Assembly: GCF_022693705.1 (NCBI RefSeq)
Contig: NZ_CP094288.1
Location: 884,443 to 948,442, forward strand
Direction: 5' to 3'
Origin: Infirmifilum sp. NZ
GTDB taxonomy: Archaea; Thermoproteota; Thermoprotei; Thermofilales; Thermofilaceae
Length of the DNA: 64,000 nt
Made by a program: the position numbers and the translations under genes. Below the pieces are notes generated by a model, which was given only the letters and a program-made list of their open reading frames with translations, searched no databases and was not told the origin of the DNA. Shown here one piece after another: positions 30,184 to 38,531 of the stretch (within the stretch, counting starts at the first letter, position 1; every line of letters starts with the position of its first letter).

Positions 30184-30456
30184 GTGAAAGTGCTCGACGT
30201 TTTAGACGACTGGGTGAAGGTCCTAAAGCTCGCCACTAAGCCATCGAGAGAGGAGTACAAGCTGACCTTAAGAGTAGTCCTCCTCGGTCTCGGGATACTA
30301 GGCACGATGGGCTTCTTCTTCCAGCTGGCAGGTTCCATGCTCGAGTTCGCCAGTATACAGGCTATACCGCGCGAGTACGCGCTTTTGGGAGGTCTAGTCG
30401 TCGGGGTTGTTATTCTCTTCACTGCGCTCTACCTGAGATCTCGAAGCGAGCTATAG
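30184..30456 (+). CDS. secE: Preprotein translocase subunit SecE (Sec61-gamma)
   Basis: A SecE homologue: the amphipathic helix DWVKVLKLATKPSREEYKLT followed by the conserved transmembrane helix LRVVLLGLGILGTMGFFFQL. It anchors the SecY channel in the membrane. Unusually a second hydrophobic helix (YALLGGLVVGVVILFTALYL) is present near the C-terminus. I choose the GTG at 30184, preceded by GGTGG; the frame is open upstream to 30079 and an ATG at 30151 is the alternative. It is followed directly by nusG, the usual archaeal order. Confidence 0.85.
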   Translation: MKVLDVLDDWVKVLKLATKPSREEYKLTLRVVLLGLGILGTMGFFFQLAGSMLEFASIQAIPREYALLGGLVVGVVILFTALYLRSRSEL

Positions 30457-30939
30457 GTGAGCTACGTGGAACAAGCTTCCGCAACGAAAGCAACGCGCTT
30501 CTACGCGTTCCGCGTCACGGCAGGGCAGGAGTACAACGTTGCGCACCTCCTGTACAACAGAGCTAGCAAGGGACAATACAACGTAGACTCCATAGTTGTT
30601 GTGCCGGGCGTGAAGGGGCTTCTCTTCATAGAGTGCAGAGCCCTCTACGAAGCCCAGCGGCTCGTGGCCGGTATGAAGCACGTGAGGGGGGCTGTAAGGG
30701 GAGCCATTAGCTTCAGCGAAATGGAGTCGTTCATAAAGCCCAAACCCGTGGTCGAGGCCGTCAGAGTGGGTGATCTTGTTGAGATAATTAGAGGCCCCTT
30801 CGCCGGAATGAGGGGAAAAATCATCAGCGTGGACCCGGCAAGAAACGAAGTTAAAGTGGAGCTCGCAGAGGCCGTGTACGTGTTACCTGTAACGATCAGC
30901 GCGGATGACATTAAAGTGGTGAAGCGAGCGGAAGGATGA
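30457..30939 (+). CDS. spt5: Transcription elongation factor Spt5 (NusG-like)
   Basis: A 160-residue Spt5: an N-terminal NGN domain (FYAFRVTAGQEYNVAHLL, VPGVKGLLFIEC) and a C-terminal KOW domain (VEIIRGPFAGMRGKIISVD). It binds RNA polymerase with Spt4 to aid processive elongation. The GTG start directly follows the secE stop; its own stop overlaps the next ATG. Confidence 0.95.
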   Translation: MSYVEQASATKATRFYAFRVTAGQEYNVAHLLYNRASKGQYNVDSIVVVPGVKGLLFIECRALYEAQRLVAGMKHVRGAVRGAISFSEMESFIKPKPVVEAVRVGDLVEIIRGPFAGMRGKIISVDPARNEVKVELAEAVYVLPVTISADDIKVVKRAEG

Positions 30940-32255
30940 TGCGGGAAGCATCGCCTCCTGTGCAGAACGCCGCACTAGACCTGCGCGCCTTGTTACAGTT
31001 CTACCGCTCTCAGAGCGAGATAATAGAGTCTCAGCGTAAGCTCGAGCTGGAGTTCGAGGTTGCTAGATTCATAAGAGACAGCCAGCCAACCCCGGTGGTG
31101 GCCGACACCGAGCGTGGACTTGTCGTGTCTAACCTCCTCGCCAGCCGTAAAGCCTTGTTCGAGGTCCTCGGAGTCCGCGATGACGCCGAGGCTTACTCGA
31201 AGATGGCCAGAGCCATGTCCTCCCCGCTTCAGATAAGCAACCTGACGACCCCCTCGTTAGTGTCGCTCGGTGACGACCTCCTCAGGCTACCGGTACCCAA
31301 GTTCTTCGAGAAAGATGGGGGTTACTACATAACGGCAGGGGTATTCATCGCCAAGGAGGTTGGCGGCAGGGCCGTCAACGCGAGCATACACAGGGCTATG
31401 ATCCTAGACGAGAACCACCTGGCGGTGAGGCTCGTTCCACGCCATCTTTATTACATGTTCACCCAGGCCGAGAAGAGAGGCATCGCGCTTCCCGCAGCGA
31501 TCCTGGTTGGAGCACCACCTGCAGTTTACGTGGCGGCTGCGTGCAGTCCGCCCTACGGTATTTACGAGGTAGAGGTCGCCAACACCTTAGCCGGTGGAGG
31601 GCTAGCTGGCACCTCAGACCTCCTCGAGGGTGTAGTGCTGCCGGTCCCGTCTGAAGTAGTTATACTCGGCGAGTTCTTGCCCGGTAAGCGCTCGAAGGAG
31701 GGTCCTTTCGTGGACATTCTCGGCACCTACGATGGGGTGCGCGAGGAGCCTGTTTTCCTGGTTCATGAGATTCTCACGAGGCAAACTCCGTACTTTTACT
31801 CCATACTCCCCTCGGGTTACGAGCACACCCTCCTCATGGGTTTCCCGAGGGAAGTCGCGATATGGGACGGCGTGAGCAAGGTTGTCCCCAAGGTTCACAA
31901 AGTTAGGCTACCTCCTTCCGGCGGCGGATGGCTCTACGCTGTAGTAAGCATAGACAAGAGCACCGAAGGTGACGCAAAAAACGCTATACTGGCCGCATTT
32001 GCGGCGCACCCCTCCCTAAAGATAGCCATCGTCGTTGATGGCGACGTCGATCCAGACAACCCGGAAGACGTCGAGTGGGCTATTGCGACCAGGATGCAGC
32101 CAGACGAGGATTTAGTCATCATTAGAGGGGCCCGGGGCAGCAGCCTCGACCCGTCGGCTGATCAAAAATCCCTCATAACCTCTAAGCTCGGCATTGACGC
32201 CACAAGGCCGCTAAGCAAGCCGAGCTGGATGTTTGAAAAAGCAAGAATACCCTGA
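30936..32255 (+). CDS. UbiD-family decarboxylase, probably anhydromevalonate phosphate decarboxylase
   Basis: A 439-residue UbiD protein using prenylated FMN. Conserved parts include RLPVPKFFEKDGGYYITAGV, NASIHRAMILDENHLAVRLV and the GEFLPGKRSKEGPFVDILGTY segment, which carries the Arg-Glu-type active-site region of the family. Archaea of this group use an UbiD enzyme to decarboxylate trans-anhydromevalonate 5-phosphate in the archaeal mevalonate route to isoprenoid lipids; that substrate is the best guess here. The start overlaps the spt5 stop by four bases. Confidence 0.85.
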   Translation: MMREASPPVQNAALDLRALLQFYRSQSEIIESQRKLELEFEVARFIRDSQPTPVVADTERGLVVSNLLASRKALFEVLGVRDDAEAYSKMARAMSSPLQISNLTTPSLVSLGDDLLRLPVPKFFEKDGGYYITAGVFIAKEVGGRAVNASIHRAMILDENHLAVRLVPRHLYYMFTQAEKRGIALPAAILVGAPPAVYVAAACSPPYGIYEVEVANTLAGGGLAGTSDLLEGVVLPVPSEVVILGEFLPGKRSKEGPFVDILGTYDGVREEPVFLVHEILTRQTPYFYSILPSGYEHTLLMGFPREVAIWDGVSKVVPKVHKVRLPPSGGGWLYAVVSIDKSTEGDAKNAILAAFAAHPSLKIAIVVDGDVDPDNPEDVEWAIATRMQPDEDLVIIRGARGSSLDPSADQKSLITSKLGIDATRPLSKPSWMFEKARIP

Positions 32256-32307
32256 GCCGTTCGGAACCCTGTGAGAGCTCGAAAGAGATGCTCAGTCGAA
32301 GGCAACT

Positions 32308-32688
32308 TCAGAACCTGTGAGTGATGCTTGCCTCGACGTTAGGATTTTCACTTTTAATGATCTCCAGTATCCAGAACCCAAAGACGTCCGCGCTTATACG
32401 CCCAACGCCTTTCTTCCTGGAAAACGCGACTTGAAGTGCGGAGCCGTCTTCTTCGGCACAAACCTCGAACGTCTCCCCCCACAGCCAACCGCCCTGGTGG
32501 GTGAGAGATAGCTTAAGTTCCCAGCAGTTCAAGCTCTTCACGACGCTTCTTACCTTAAGTTGCACGCTCACTACACCGTTCACAGTCTCTATGGGCACTA
32601 TGTTGCTAAAGCCTAATGCTCGCTTTAACGCGGCTTCCAGCTCTGCCTTAGTGCACCCTGTAACGCTAAAGACTGCTTTTTTAACCAA
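32308..32688 (-). CDS. Hypothetical protein, 126 aa
   Basis: An alpha-beta protein starting VKKAVFSVTGCTKAELEAAL, with alternating strands (VVSVQLKVRSVVKSL, WELKLSLTHQ) and a C-terminal helix VFGFWILEIIKSE. The pattern of one helix, several strands and a final helix could fit a START/SRPBCC-like fold, but I do not recognise a family. It is divergent from the PP-loop-like gene with 12 bases between the start codons, so they share a promoter region. Confidence 0.6.
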   Translation of the reverse strand: MVKKAVFSVTGCTKAELEAALKRALGFSNIVPIETVNGVVSVQLKVRSVVKSLNCWELKLSLTHQGGWLWGETFEVCAEEDGSALQVAFSRKKGVGRISADVFGFWILEIIKSENPNVEASITHRF

Positions 32689-32700
32689 CGCGCTCGCCCT

Positions 32701-33306
32701 ATGATCGTGGGCTCTTACACCACCCTGAAGAAAAGGTTTACGCGATCCCTCCGGGCTTTCAACCCCAGGCCAGATGACACCCTGGTTCTCGTGACGCTCG
32801 AGAACCTCCAGTCACTTCTCCTTTTGGAGTTAGCCATAAGCGTGGAGCAGGAGTACAACGTTGAAATGCATCACCTCCACCTAGGTGGAAGCCCGGACGC
32901 GTTCCGTGAGTTGGCGCTCCGCTCAAATCAGGTAGCTTCTAGCAGAAGCATCGATGGGGGCTTCACCACATACACAGATGTGAAGCTCGCCGTAGCTTCC
33001 CTTAGTGAGGATTACCCTCAAGCCCTTTTCCTGCTACCATTCACCGCTGACGACCTCGCTTGCTACTTTCTCAGGGAAGTACTCAGAGGCAACCTAGCTG
33101 GGCTCACCCTCGAGGCGACAACCCGCGTTGCCTACCCCCTCTACTCTACGTCGCTTCAGGAAATAGAGGAGGCCTACAGCAGCAACCATTTAAAGGCAAC
33201 TCTCATGACTGAGTGCAAACTCCTGAGGGAGCTTCAAGGCAGAGTATCCGCTCACGCTTTCGGAAGATTCTACGTGGACACTTTCGTTAAGGCTAGAGGC
33301 TCCTAG
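32701..33306 (+). CDS. PP-loop-like protein lacking the ATP-binding motif
   Basis: A 201-residue protein that looks like a shortened N-type ATP pyrophosphatase (TtuA/TilS-like). Where these have SGGxDS followed by a leucine-rich helix, this one has TLENLQSLLLLEL; later segments (EYNVEMHHLHLGG, FLLPFTADDLACYFLREVLRG, RVAYPLYSTSLQEIEEAY) follow the order of the tRNA-thiolase core. If correct, it has lost catalysis and could be a partner or RNA-binding relic. The family assignment is inferred from layout alone. It overlaps argF by 14 bases at the stop ends. Confidence 0.5.
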   Translation: MIVGSYTTLKKRFTRSLRAFNPRPDDTLVLVTLENLQSLLLLELAISVEQEYNVEMHHLHLGGSPDAFRELALRSNQVASSRSIDGGFTTYTDVKLAVASLSEDYPQALFLLPFTADDLACYFLREVLRGNLAGLTLEATTRVAYPLYSTSLQEIEEAYSSNHLKATLMTECKLLRELQGRVSAHAFGRFYVDTFVKARGS

Positions 33307-34231
33307 ACCAGTGCGGGTTGAGCAGGTACAAGAGCACGGCCTTCGAGGTATGCAGCCTGTTCTCTGCCTGGTCAAAAACCACGCTGTTGCCGCTCTCGAT
33401 GACGTCGTCGGTTATCTCTTCACCGCGGTGCGCAGGCAGGCAGTGCATCACGATGTAATCATCCCTGCCCACTTTTTTCAAAAGGTCTGAGTTCACCTGA
33501 TACCGTGGCAAGAACGCCTTGAGCCTCTCCTCTCGCTCCTTCTCCTGACCCATGCTCACGAAGACGTCCGTGTAAACGACGTCCACGTCTCTCACAGCCT
33601 CAGCGGGATCCTCGTAGATCTCTATCTTCGAGTAAACGTCGTCCCCGAGAACCTCGGGATCTGGCTCGTAGGCCTTCGGTGAGGCAACTCTGATCCTCGC
33701 GCCGAGCTTCACCCCCGCTATTGCAAGCGAGTTGAAGACATTATCCCTCCCATCACCGATGAAAGCTACCCTTACCCCGTCTACTCGCCCTTTCTTTTCC
33801 TTAATCGTCATGTAGTCAGCCAGGGCTTGCAAGGGGTGGTAGAGGTCGCTGAGCATATTTATCACAGGAACACGAGAGAACCTGGCCAGCTCTTCGAGGT
33901 CGGAGTGCCTGAAAACCCTAGCGGCAATGGCGTGGTGATACCTCGATAAAACCCTCGCAACATCCCTTACAGGCTCCCCGCGAGAAAGCTGAAGCTCCTG
34001 AGCAGAGTAGGTTATAGGTAGCCCCCCAAGCTCATACACAGCTACCGAGAAGGAGGCCCTTGTTCTCGTTGAGGGTTTCTCAAATATCAGAGCGACGTTG
34101 AATCCTGAGAGAAACGGAAGCACCGCCCTACCTTTCTGCCTCAACCTCTTTAACAGGATGGCGTCATCGATCAGGAGCCTAATTTCTTCGGCAGTATAAT
34201 CCTTTAGGGTCAGAAAATCTCTTTTAGACAC
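33293..34231 (-). CDS. argF: Ornithine carbamoyltransferase
   Basis: A 312-residue ornithine carbamoyltransferase producing citrulline from ornithine and carbamoyl phosphate. The carbamoyl-phosphate motif STRTR is near 54, HPLQALADYMT near 130, and the ornithine-side motif HCLPAHRGEEIT near 264, followed by FDQAENRLH. All active-site residues are intact. Start is GTG. No other arginine gene is adjacent, so it may act in biosynthesis or arginine catabolism. Confidence 0.96.
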   Translation of the reverse strand: MSKRDFLTLKDYTAEEIRLLIDDAILLKRLRQKGRAVLPFLSGFNVALIFEKPSTRTRASFSVAVYELGGLPITYSAQELQLSRGEPVRDVARVLSRYHHAIAARVFRHSDLEELARFSRVPVINMLSDLYHPLQALADYMTIKEKKGRVDGVRVAFIGDGRDNVFNSLAIAGVKLGARIRVASPKAYEPDPEVLGDDVYSKIEIYEDPAEAVRDVDVVYTDVFVSMGQEKEREERLKAFLPRYQVNSDLLKKVGRDDYIVMHCLPAHRGEEITDDVIESGNSVVFDQAENRLHTSKAVLLYLLNPHWSRSL

Positions 34232-34261
34232 AAACTCTCCCCCCGGCAGGAGTATAAAAAT

Positions 34262-35167
34262 CTAGTCGAGCAGGGAGTCAACGAAGTTCCTGTAGTCAAA
34301 TGGATGCAGGTCTTCGAGCCTCTGACCGGTCCCGACGTACAGGATAGGCCTACCCGTAGTATACACGATCGATAACACTACGCCCCCCTTGGTGTCAGCA
34401 TCGAACTTTGTAACTATACTGCCATCAAAACCCACTTCTTCAAAAAACGTCCTAGCCATCTCCACCGCATCGTTCCCGGTGAGCGCGTCTCCAACGAAAA
34501 CCCTAAAGTCCGGCTCAACCACCCTGATTATCTTCCTCATCTCATCCATCAGGTTTTTCCTAGTGTGCATCCGCCCAGCTGTGTCCACTAGTACAACGTC
34601 GAACCCTTGCCTTCTGGCCCTCTCGACAGCCTCATAGGCAACCGCAGCCGGATCGGCGCCGTAACCTAGGTTCACAAGGAACGCCCCGGACATGTTCGCG
34701 ATCTGGGACACCTGCTCGATAGCCCCAGCTCTGAATGTATCGGCGGCTGCGATCACTACCCTGTAGCCCTTTAACCTCAGACGGTAAGCAAGTTTTCCGA
34801 TCGTGGTGGTTTTTCCGTGGCCGTTCGGTCCCAGGAAAACAACCTTGTACGGCTCAGCTCCGCCTTTCCTGACCGAAACCTCACGCTCGAGGTCGAAAAC
34901 CCCAGCTCTTTCAAAAACATTCAGCAAAACGGCTTTAAGCTCTTCCCGGATGAACTCCGCAATGCTACTCCCACGTTTAACGCTTCGCCCCACCACCCTT
35001 TCCCGAAGCTGAGCAATAAGGCCCTCCGCGACCTCAAGGGCTACGTTGTTCTCCACGAGCTCTAGCAGAAGCTTAGATGAAGCATCGTCAAAGCTTTCAG
35101 GAGTTATTTCCTTATACGCCAAGGATCTGACAAACTCCCTGAAAACCCGTGAAAGCCCTTGCTGCAT
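34262..35167 (-). CDS. ftsY: Signal recognition particle receptor FtsY
   Basis: A 301-residue SRP receptor GTPase: an N-terminal helical bundle (to about 85), then the NG domain with G1 GPNGHGKTTT, the insertion-box motif AADTFRAGAIEQ, G3 DTAGR, and G4-type TKFDADTKGG. It docks SRP-ribosome complexes at the membrane. The acidic N-terminal extension of bacterial FtsY is absent, as in other archaea. It follows prefoldin alpha by six bases, the conserved archaeal order LX-pfdA-ftsY. Confidence 0.96.
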   Translation of the reverse strand: MQQGLSRVFREFVRSLAYKEITPESFDDASSKLLLELVENNVALEVAEGLIAQLRERVVGRSVKRGSSIAEFIREELKAVLLNVFERAGVFDLEREVSVRKGGAEPYKVVFLGPNGHGKTTTIGKLAYRLRLKGYRVVIAAADTFRAGAIEQVSQIANMSGAFLVNLGYGADPAAVAYEAVERARRQGFDVVLVDTAGRMHTRKNLMDEMRKIIRVVEPDFRVFVGDALTGNDAVEMARTFFEEVGFDGSIVTKFDADTKGGVVLSIVYTTGRPILYVGTGQRLEDLHPFDYRNFVDSLLD

Positions 35168-35173
35168 TGCGGG

Positions 35174-35569
35174 CTACCTTAACGCGGCCTGCAACTGTTG
35201 TAGTCTCTGGAGAATCTTGTTGAGCTCATCAACTCTTCTCTCGATGAGCTGCTGCAACTCATCCCTTCTTTGCTTCAGAAACTCCAACGTGTCGTTAAGG
35301 TCTTTCTCAACGAGGATGTTGGACCCGATGGATACGAGGAACTTGTCCTGCCTGTTTATAATAGCCCTGGCATAGACACCCGTCGATATAGGTATGAGGA
35401 TCTCACGCGAGTCGCCAAGCGAGCTTATGTTCTTCAGAGTCGCAACTGTTGAATCAACCTCCACGAGGAGATTCTGGGCAAGCGATATCTCCTTTTGAAG
35501 CTCCTCCGCTAGCTGAGTAAGCAAACCATACTCCTCAGCTAGACTTGCTCTTTCCTGCTTAGAGCTCAT
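35174..35569 (-). CDS. pfdA: Prefoldin alpha subunit
   Basis: A 131-residue prefoldin alpha: two long coiled-coil helices (about 8-45 and 88-130) joined by the beta-hairpin region with EILIPISTGVYARAIIN and FLVSIGSNILVEKDL. The hexamer with beta subunits holds unfolded proteins for the thermosome. It is in an operon with ftsY. A GCTATATTAAC element near 35616-35626 on the minus strand is a plausible promoter, so transcription may be separate from LX. Confidence 0.93.
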   Translation of the reverse strand: MSSKQERASLAEEYGLLTQLAEELQKEISLAQNLLVEVDSTVATLKNISSLGDSREILIPISTGVYARAIINRQDKFLVSIGSNILVEKDLNDTLEFLKQRRDELQQLIERRVDELNKILQRLQQLQAALR

Positions 35570-35878
35570 ATGAACCCTCTCGTCGCTTGTGACGGCAGAG
35601 CACTAATAAGGCTTTTCGTTAATATAGCCCATGCGTGGAAACCCCCTTCACGTGTTCCAGACCCCATCGAGACTTTCTGTGGCGCCCAGCAAGTAGCTTA
35701 GTGAGCGTGGGAGGAACTGGGCAAAAATCTCCGCCTATCCGCTCTACGTGCTAGCGCTTTCAGGTGTTTACCAAGGCTCATAGCGCCCACGCGGGGCCGG
35801 TCAACTTAAGCAAACCCTACGAGAAGCCAAGGCAAAAACGTGGCAAAGCGCCCATAAAAGCGATCGCTACCAAAAAGC
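35570..35878. other. 309-bp gap with an L31e-like fragment on the plus strand
   Basis: No intact gene lies between prefoldin and LX. On the plus strand 35800-35865 reads VNLSKPYEKPRQKRGKAPI and continues KAI; the spacing of L, P-R-x-K-R, K, I and I matches the start of ribosomal protein eL31, but no further L31e sequence follows. In many archaea rpl31e belongs to this gene neighbourhood, so a relic copy is possible. Other frames carry stops. Confidence 0.3.
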
Positions 35879-36136
35879 CTAGCGCGTATAAACCACGACT
35901 TTGTCTGAGGAAGCCAAGCTCTTAATGTAGTTGTCCTCGATCTCGTCTACACTAACCTCCTTCACGCTGTGTATTTTAATGTGGTTTCGTGTAACCTTGT
36001 GCCTGCTGCCTAAAACACTGTAAACCTTTTCCATGGCCTCACTCTCCTTAACTGCACGGACGTAGATTCTGAAACCCTGCCGCGCTCCGAGCCGGAGTTT
36101 CATCTCGCCACGGATTTCGAATGTCCTAGCAATCAT
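35879..36136 (-). CDS. rplX: Ribosomal protein LX (eL20/L18a-like)
   Basis: A small archaeal large-subunit protein of 85 residues: ARTFEIRGEMKLRLG, FRIYVRAVKESEAMEKVY, GSRHKVTRNHIKIHSV. The start at 36136 gives the normal family length; the frame is open to an ATG at 36184. It heads the conserved LX-pfdA-ftsY order, although here 309 bases separate it from pfdA. Confidence 0.92.
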   Translation of the reverse strand: MIARTFEIRGEMKLRLGARQGFRIYVRAVKESEAMEKVYSVLGSRHKVTRNHIKIHSVKEVSVDEIEDNYIKSLASSDKVVVYTR

Positions 36137-36432
36137 AGGTCTCTCGTTCTTCACCTCCAACTTCCTCAAAAACTTTTTGTCCACAACGGCGCTGTAGGAG
36201 GAACACGTTACAGTATACTTCTTTCGTGTTCAACACTACTTTCTCCCATTCATCAAGGGTTTATAGAGGTCATGGAGGGGGCGTTCGAGCACGACTTGGC
36301 TTGAGAAGTGTAACAACCAGTTTAAGGGGCGGGTGAGAGCGGAGAAAGAGGAGCGAAGAGCAGCAGGAGTAACTGGACAGCTCTGGTGTTTTGTGGCAAA
36401 CTTTTTAAGATAGCATTGCAAGCTCCCGTTGG

Positions 36433-36532
36433 GGGCCGGTCGTCTAGTGGGAGGATGCCGCCTTCGCAAGGGCGCGGATTCGAGGGGCTCCGAGAGCGGC
36501 GGTGGTCCCGGGTTCGAATCCCGGCCGGTCCA
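36433..36532 (+). tRNA. tRNA-Ala(CGC) with canonical intron
   Basis: Acceptor GGGCCGG pairs with CCGGTCC, giving the G3:U70 identity pair of tRNA-Ala. The anticodon stem is CCGCC (36458-36462) with GGCGG (36498-36502); the loop begins TTCGCA with anticodon CGC. A 28-base intron (about 36469-36496) follows position 37. The T arm is CCGGG-TTCGAAT-CCCGG and the discriminator A. A CTTTTTAAGA TATA box lies about 30 bases upstream. The 250 bases before it (36185-36432) hold no other feature I can support. Confidence 0.93.
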
Positions 36533-36660
36533 CTTTTCGGAGGTTTTCACTTTCAGCTTATTCGGCAAGGGTTTTTGTTGCTCTACAGTTATATTTCAAC
36601 TGTAGTGTGCGGGTTTCGAATGGTTAACGTAAAGACTCGACTGCGGGGTGTGAGGTGGTG

Positions 36661-36915
36661 ATGGTCAGGGAGAATGGCAACGTAGGTGTACTCTTCGTTG
36701 ATGGGAGTGAAGAGTCGAAGCGCCTGCTAGCAAAGCTGGCTGAAAACGGTCTTTCCGGCTTGATCGAGGTGGTTGACGTTTCGAAAAACAGCCTTAGGGG
36801 TTGGTTACTTCTTGAGTACGGGACCTCAGAGGTTCCACTATTAGTCACGGAAAAAGGGGTGCTCTCGGGTTCGAAGAGCATCGAGGAGTATATCAATAAG
36901 CTCCGTAAAAGCTGA
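36661..36915 (+). CDS. Glutaredoxin-like-fold small protein without CxxC
   Basis: An 84-residue protein with the strand-helix-strand pattern of the thioredoxin/glutaredoxin fold (VGVLFVDGSEESKRLLAKLA, LIEVVDVSKN, EVPLLVTEKGVLSGSKSIEEY) including a cis-Pro-like EVP before strand 3. The active-site CxxC is absent, so it is not a normal oxidoreductase. Of three in-frame starts the ATG at 36661 is favoured because GAGGTGG lies directly upstream. Function unknown. Confidence 0.6.
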   Translation: MVRENGNVGVLFVDGSEESKRLLAKLAENGLSGLIEVVDVSKNSLRGWLLLEYGTSEVPLLVTEKGVLSGSKSIEEYINKLRKS

Positions 36916-36946
36916 AGTTTTTTAATCATCTCGTAATTTTTGTGTC

Positions 36947-37456
36947 GTGCACGTAATAGTGGATGCTATCGTGTGGATTCTCCCGGCCTACTTTGCCAAC
37001 GGGGCCCCAGTTCTAACCGTTCATGTTATCCGGCGGGCTGGTTACCGTCCGCACCCCCTTGACTTTGGGGCCACATTCACAGACGGAAGGAGGGTTTTAG
37101 GAGACAACAAATCTATTGAGGGTTTCCTGGGCGGGGTTGCCGCGGGGACTGCAGGTGGAGCCCTGCTGCAGCTTTTCGGGCTGCATGACCTCTTGTCTGC
37201 CTTTGTGATGTCCATCGGGGCACTAACAGGCGACCTAGTAGGTGCGTTCGTCAAAAGGAGGCTGGGTCTAAGACCAGGAGACCCCGCTCCTCTTTTAGAC
37301 CAACTAGACTTTGTGGCGGGATCGGTGCTCGCCTACTGGCTTTACAAGCCACCGCCACTGGAATACGTTGTGGTGGTTGTTGTTCTAACGCCTCTTATTC
37401 ATCTAGTCACCAATGCAGTGGCGTACGTTCTGGGGATAAAAGACAGACCATGGTAG
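36947..37456 (+). CDS. carS: CDP-archaeol synthase
   Basis: A 169-residue integral membrane CTP:archaetidyl transferase. Conserved motifs are YFANGAPVL near 15, DFGATFTDGRRVLGDNKSIEGF, GALTGDLVGAFVKRRLGL and PLLDQLDFVAGSVL. It activates unsaturated archaeol for polar head-group addition. Four or five hydrophobic helices are visible. The GTG start follows an AGTTTTTTAAT element by about 30 bases, suggesting a leaderless transcript. Confidence 0.93.
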   Translation: MHVIVDAIVWILPAYFANGAPVLTVHVIRRAGYRPHPLDFGATFTDGRRVLGDNKSIEGFLGGVAAGTAGGALLQLFGLHDLLSAFVMSIGALTGDLVGAFVKRRLGLRPGDPAPLLDQLDFVAGSVLAYWLYKPPPLEYVVVVVVLTPLIHLVTNAVAYVLGIKDRPW

Positions 37457-37553
37457 CCTAAAAGCGCGTGGGAGACCCATCGTAGGCATCGAATCCGCGG
37501 GGGTAGATCAGCGAGGCATTGCTGAAGAAGTTACAGGCTCCGTTCCCGGCCCC

Positions 37554-38510
37554 TCAAACGCCAAGATCTTCGCAACGTATCCGCTTTTTCCTTAATGCCT
37601 CTAGGTACGACTGCGGGGGTGGGTCTGTCTCGTAGAGTAGCTTTCTGTGGGCCTCGAGAGGCGTGAAGCTCAGCCCGGCTATCTCACTGTAGAGATGGAT
37701 ATCCACTGCCGGTGAGATCTCGTCAATAACAGTTCGCCAGTTCGGGTCGCGGAGTATGTGATGCGATACGATGTTGATTCTCTTCACCCTTAAAGCCTTT
37801 GCGAGGTTCTCTAACCCTTTGCTTAACTTGTCCTTGCCCTTGTCTCCTAGGTAGGTCGGGGGACCACCGATTATGGCCACTTTGAAGCTCTCATTTAGCA
37901 AAACCACCAGCGCTTCATCGGAGACGGGTCCTTGGACGTCAGGCATGTAAGCCAGAATTGCCTCACCCCCGACGTACAACTTGAAGCAGGCAACCCAACC
38001 CAGTTTCTCATCCCCGTGAACTGCGATAAAGCTTTCGAGAAGCGTGTCGCCTACTTGCAGTCTCCCCGCGTCCGCGAGGACCACCCTAGCACCGCTCTTC
38101 GATTCTTCGAGAGCTTTGAAAAACTGCTGGGCTCGACGCTTCTGGTTGAAGTTTATGCTAGAGGTTGGTGACTTCGCAAGCAACGTTTTACCGGAGTAGA
38201 CCTCTAGGAATGTCTCCTCATCGGTGCACTCGTAAAGCGACTTATAGGGTGGTGTGTAGTGGTCCCGGTGGTAGTGCGACACCGTAACAACATCAGCCTT
38301 ACCCGCGTACTCCACGATCTTCTCTCTGAGCCTTCTCAGAGACCTGAACTCCTCCGGGTGCGGTGGCAGACCGTAACGAAGCGGTCCGAGGCTTATCCCA
38401 GCGTCGAAGAGAATCCTCGCGTCTGGAGTCTCAACGTATAGACTCATCGAGCGCACTCCTAGGCTTTCGTCCGCGATCGGCGTTATAGCCACTCTACCCA
38501 CTTTAAGCAT
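37554..38510 (-). CDS. UPF0282-type metallo-beta-lactamase-fold protein
   Basis: A 318-residue metallo-hydrolase of the archaeal COG2248/UPF0282 group. The metal site SHYHRDHYTP is near 80, with later ligands likely in AVHGDEK, PDVQGP and IVSHHILRD. The natural substrate is unknown. A HicB-like small gene ends 21 bases upstream on the same strand, so the two may be co-transcribed. Confidence 0.85.
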   Translation of the reverse strand: MLKVGRVAITPIADESLGVRSMSLYVETPDARILFDAGISLGPLRYGLPPHPEEFRSLRRLREKIVEYAGKADVVTVSHYHRDHYTPPYKSLYECTDEETFLEVYSGKTLLAKSPTSSINFNQKRRAQQFFKALEESKSGARVVLADAGRLQVGDTLLESFIAVHGDEKLGWVACFKLYVGGEAILAYMPDVQGPVSDEALVVLLNESFKVAIIGGPPTYLGDKGKDKLSKGLENLAKALRVKRINIVSHHILRDPNWRTVIDEISPAVDIHLYSEIAGLSFTPLEAHRKLLYETDPPPQSYLEALRKKRIRCEDLGV

Positions 38511-38531
38511 CGGCCCGTTCGACCCCTTCCC

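Noticed and set aside
35570-35878. RNase P RNA in the gap between prefoldin and LX
   Set aside because: A plus-strand segment recalls a conserved RNase P stretch (AAACCC...GAAGCCAAGG), but the hallmark GAGGAAAGUC is missing and an ACAGAAA occurs only on the other strand, so no consistent RNase P RNA can be built.
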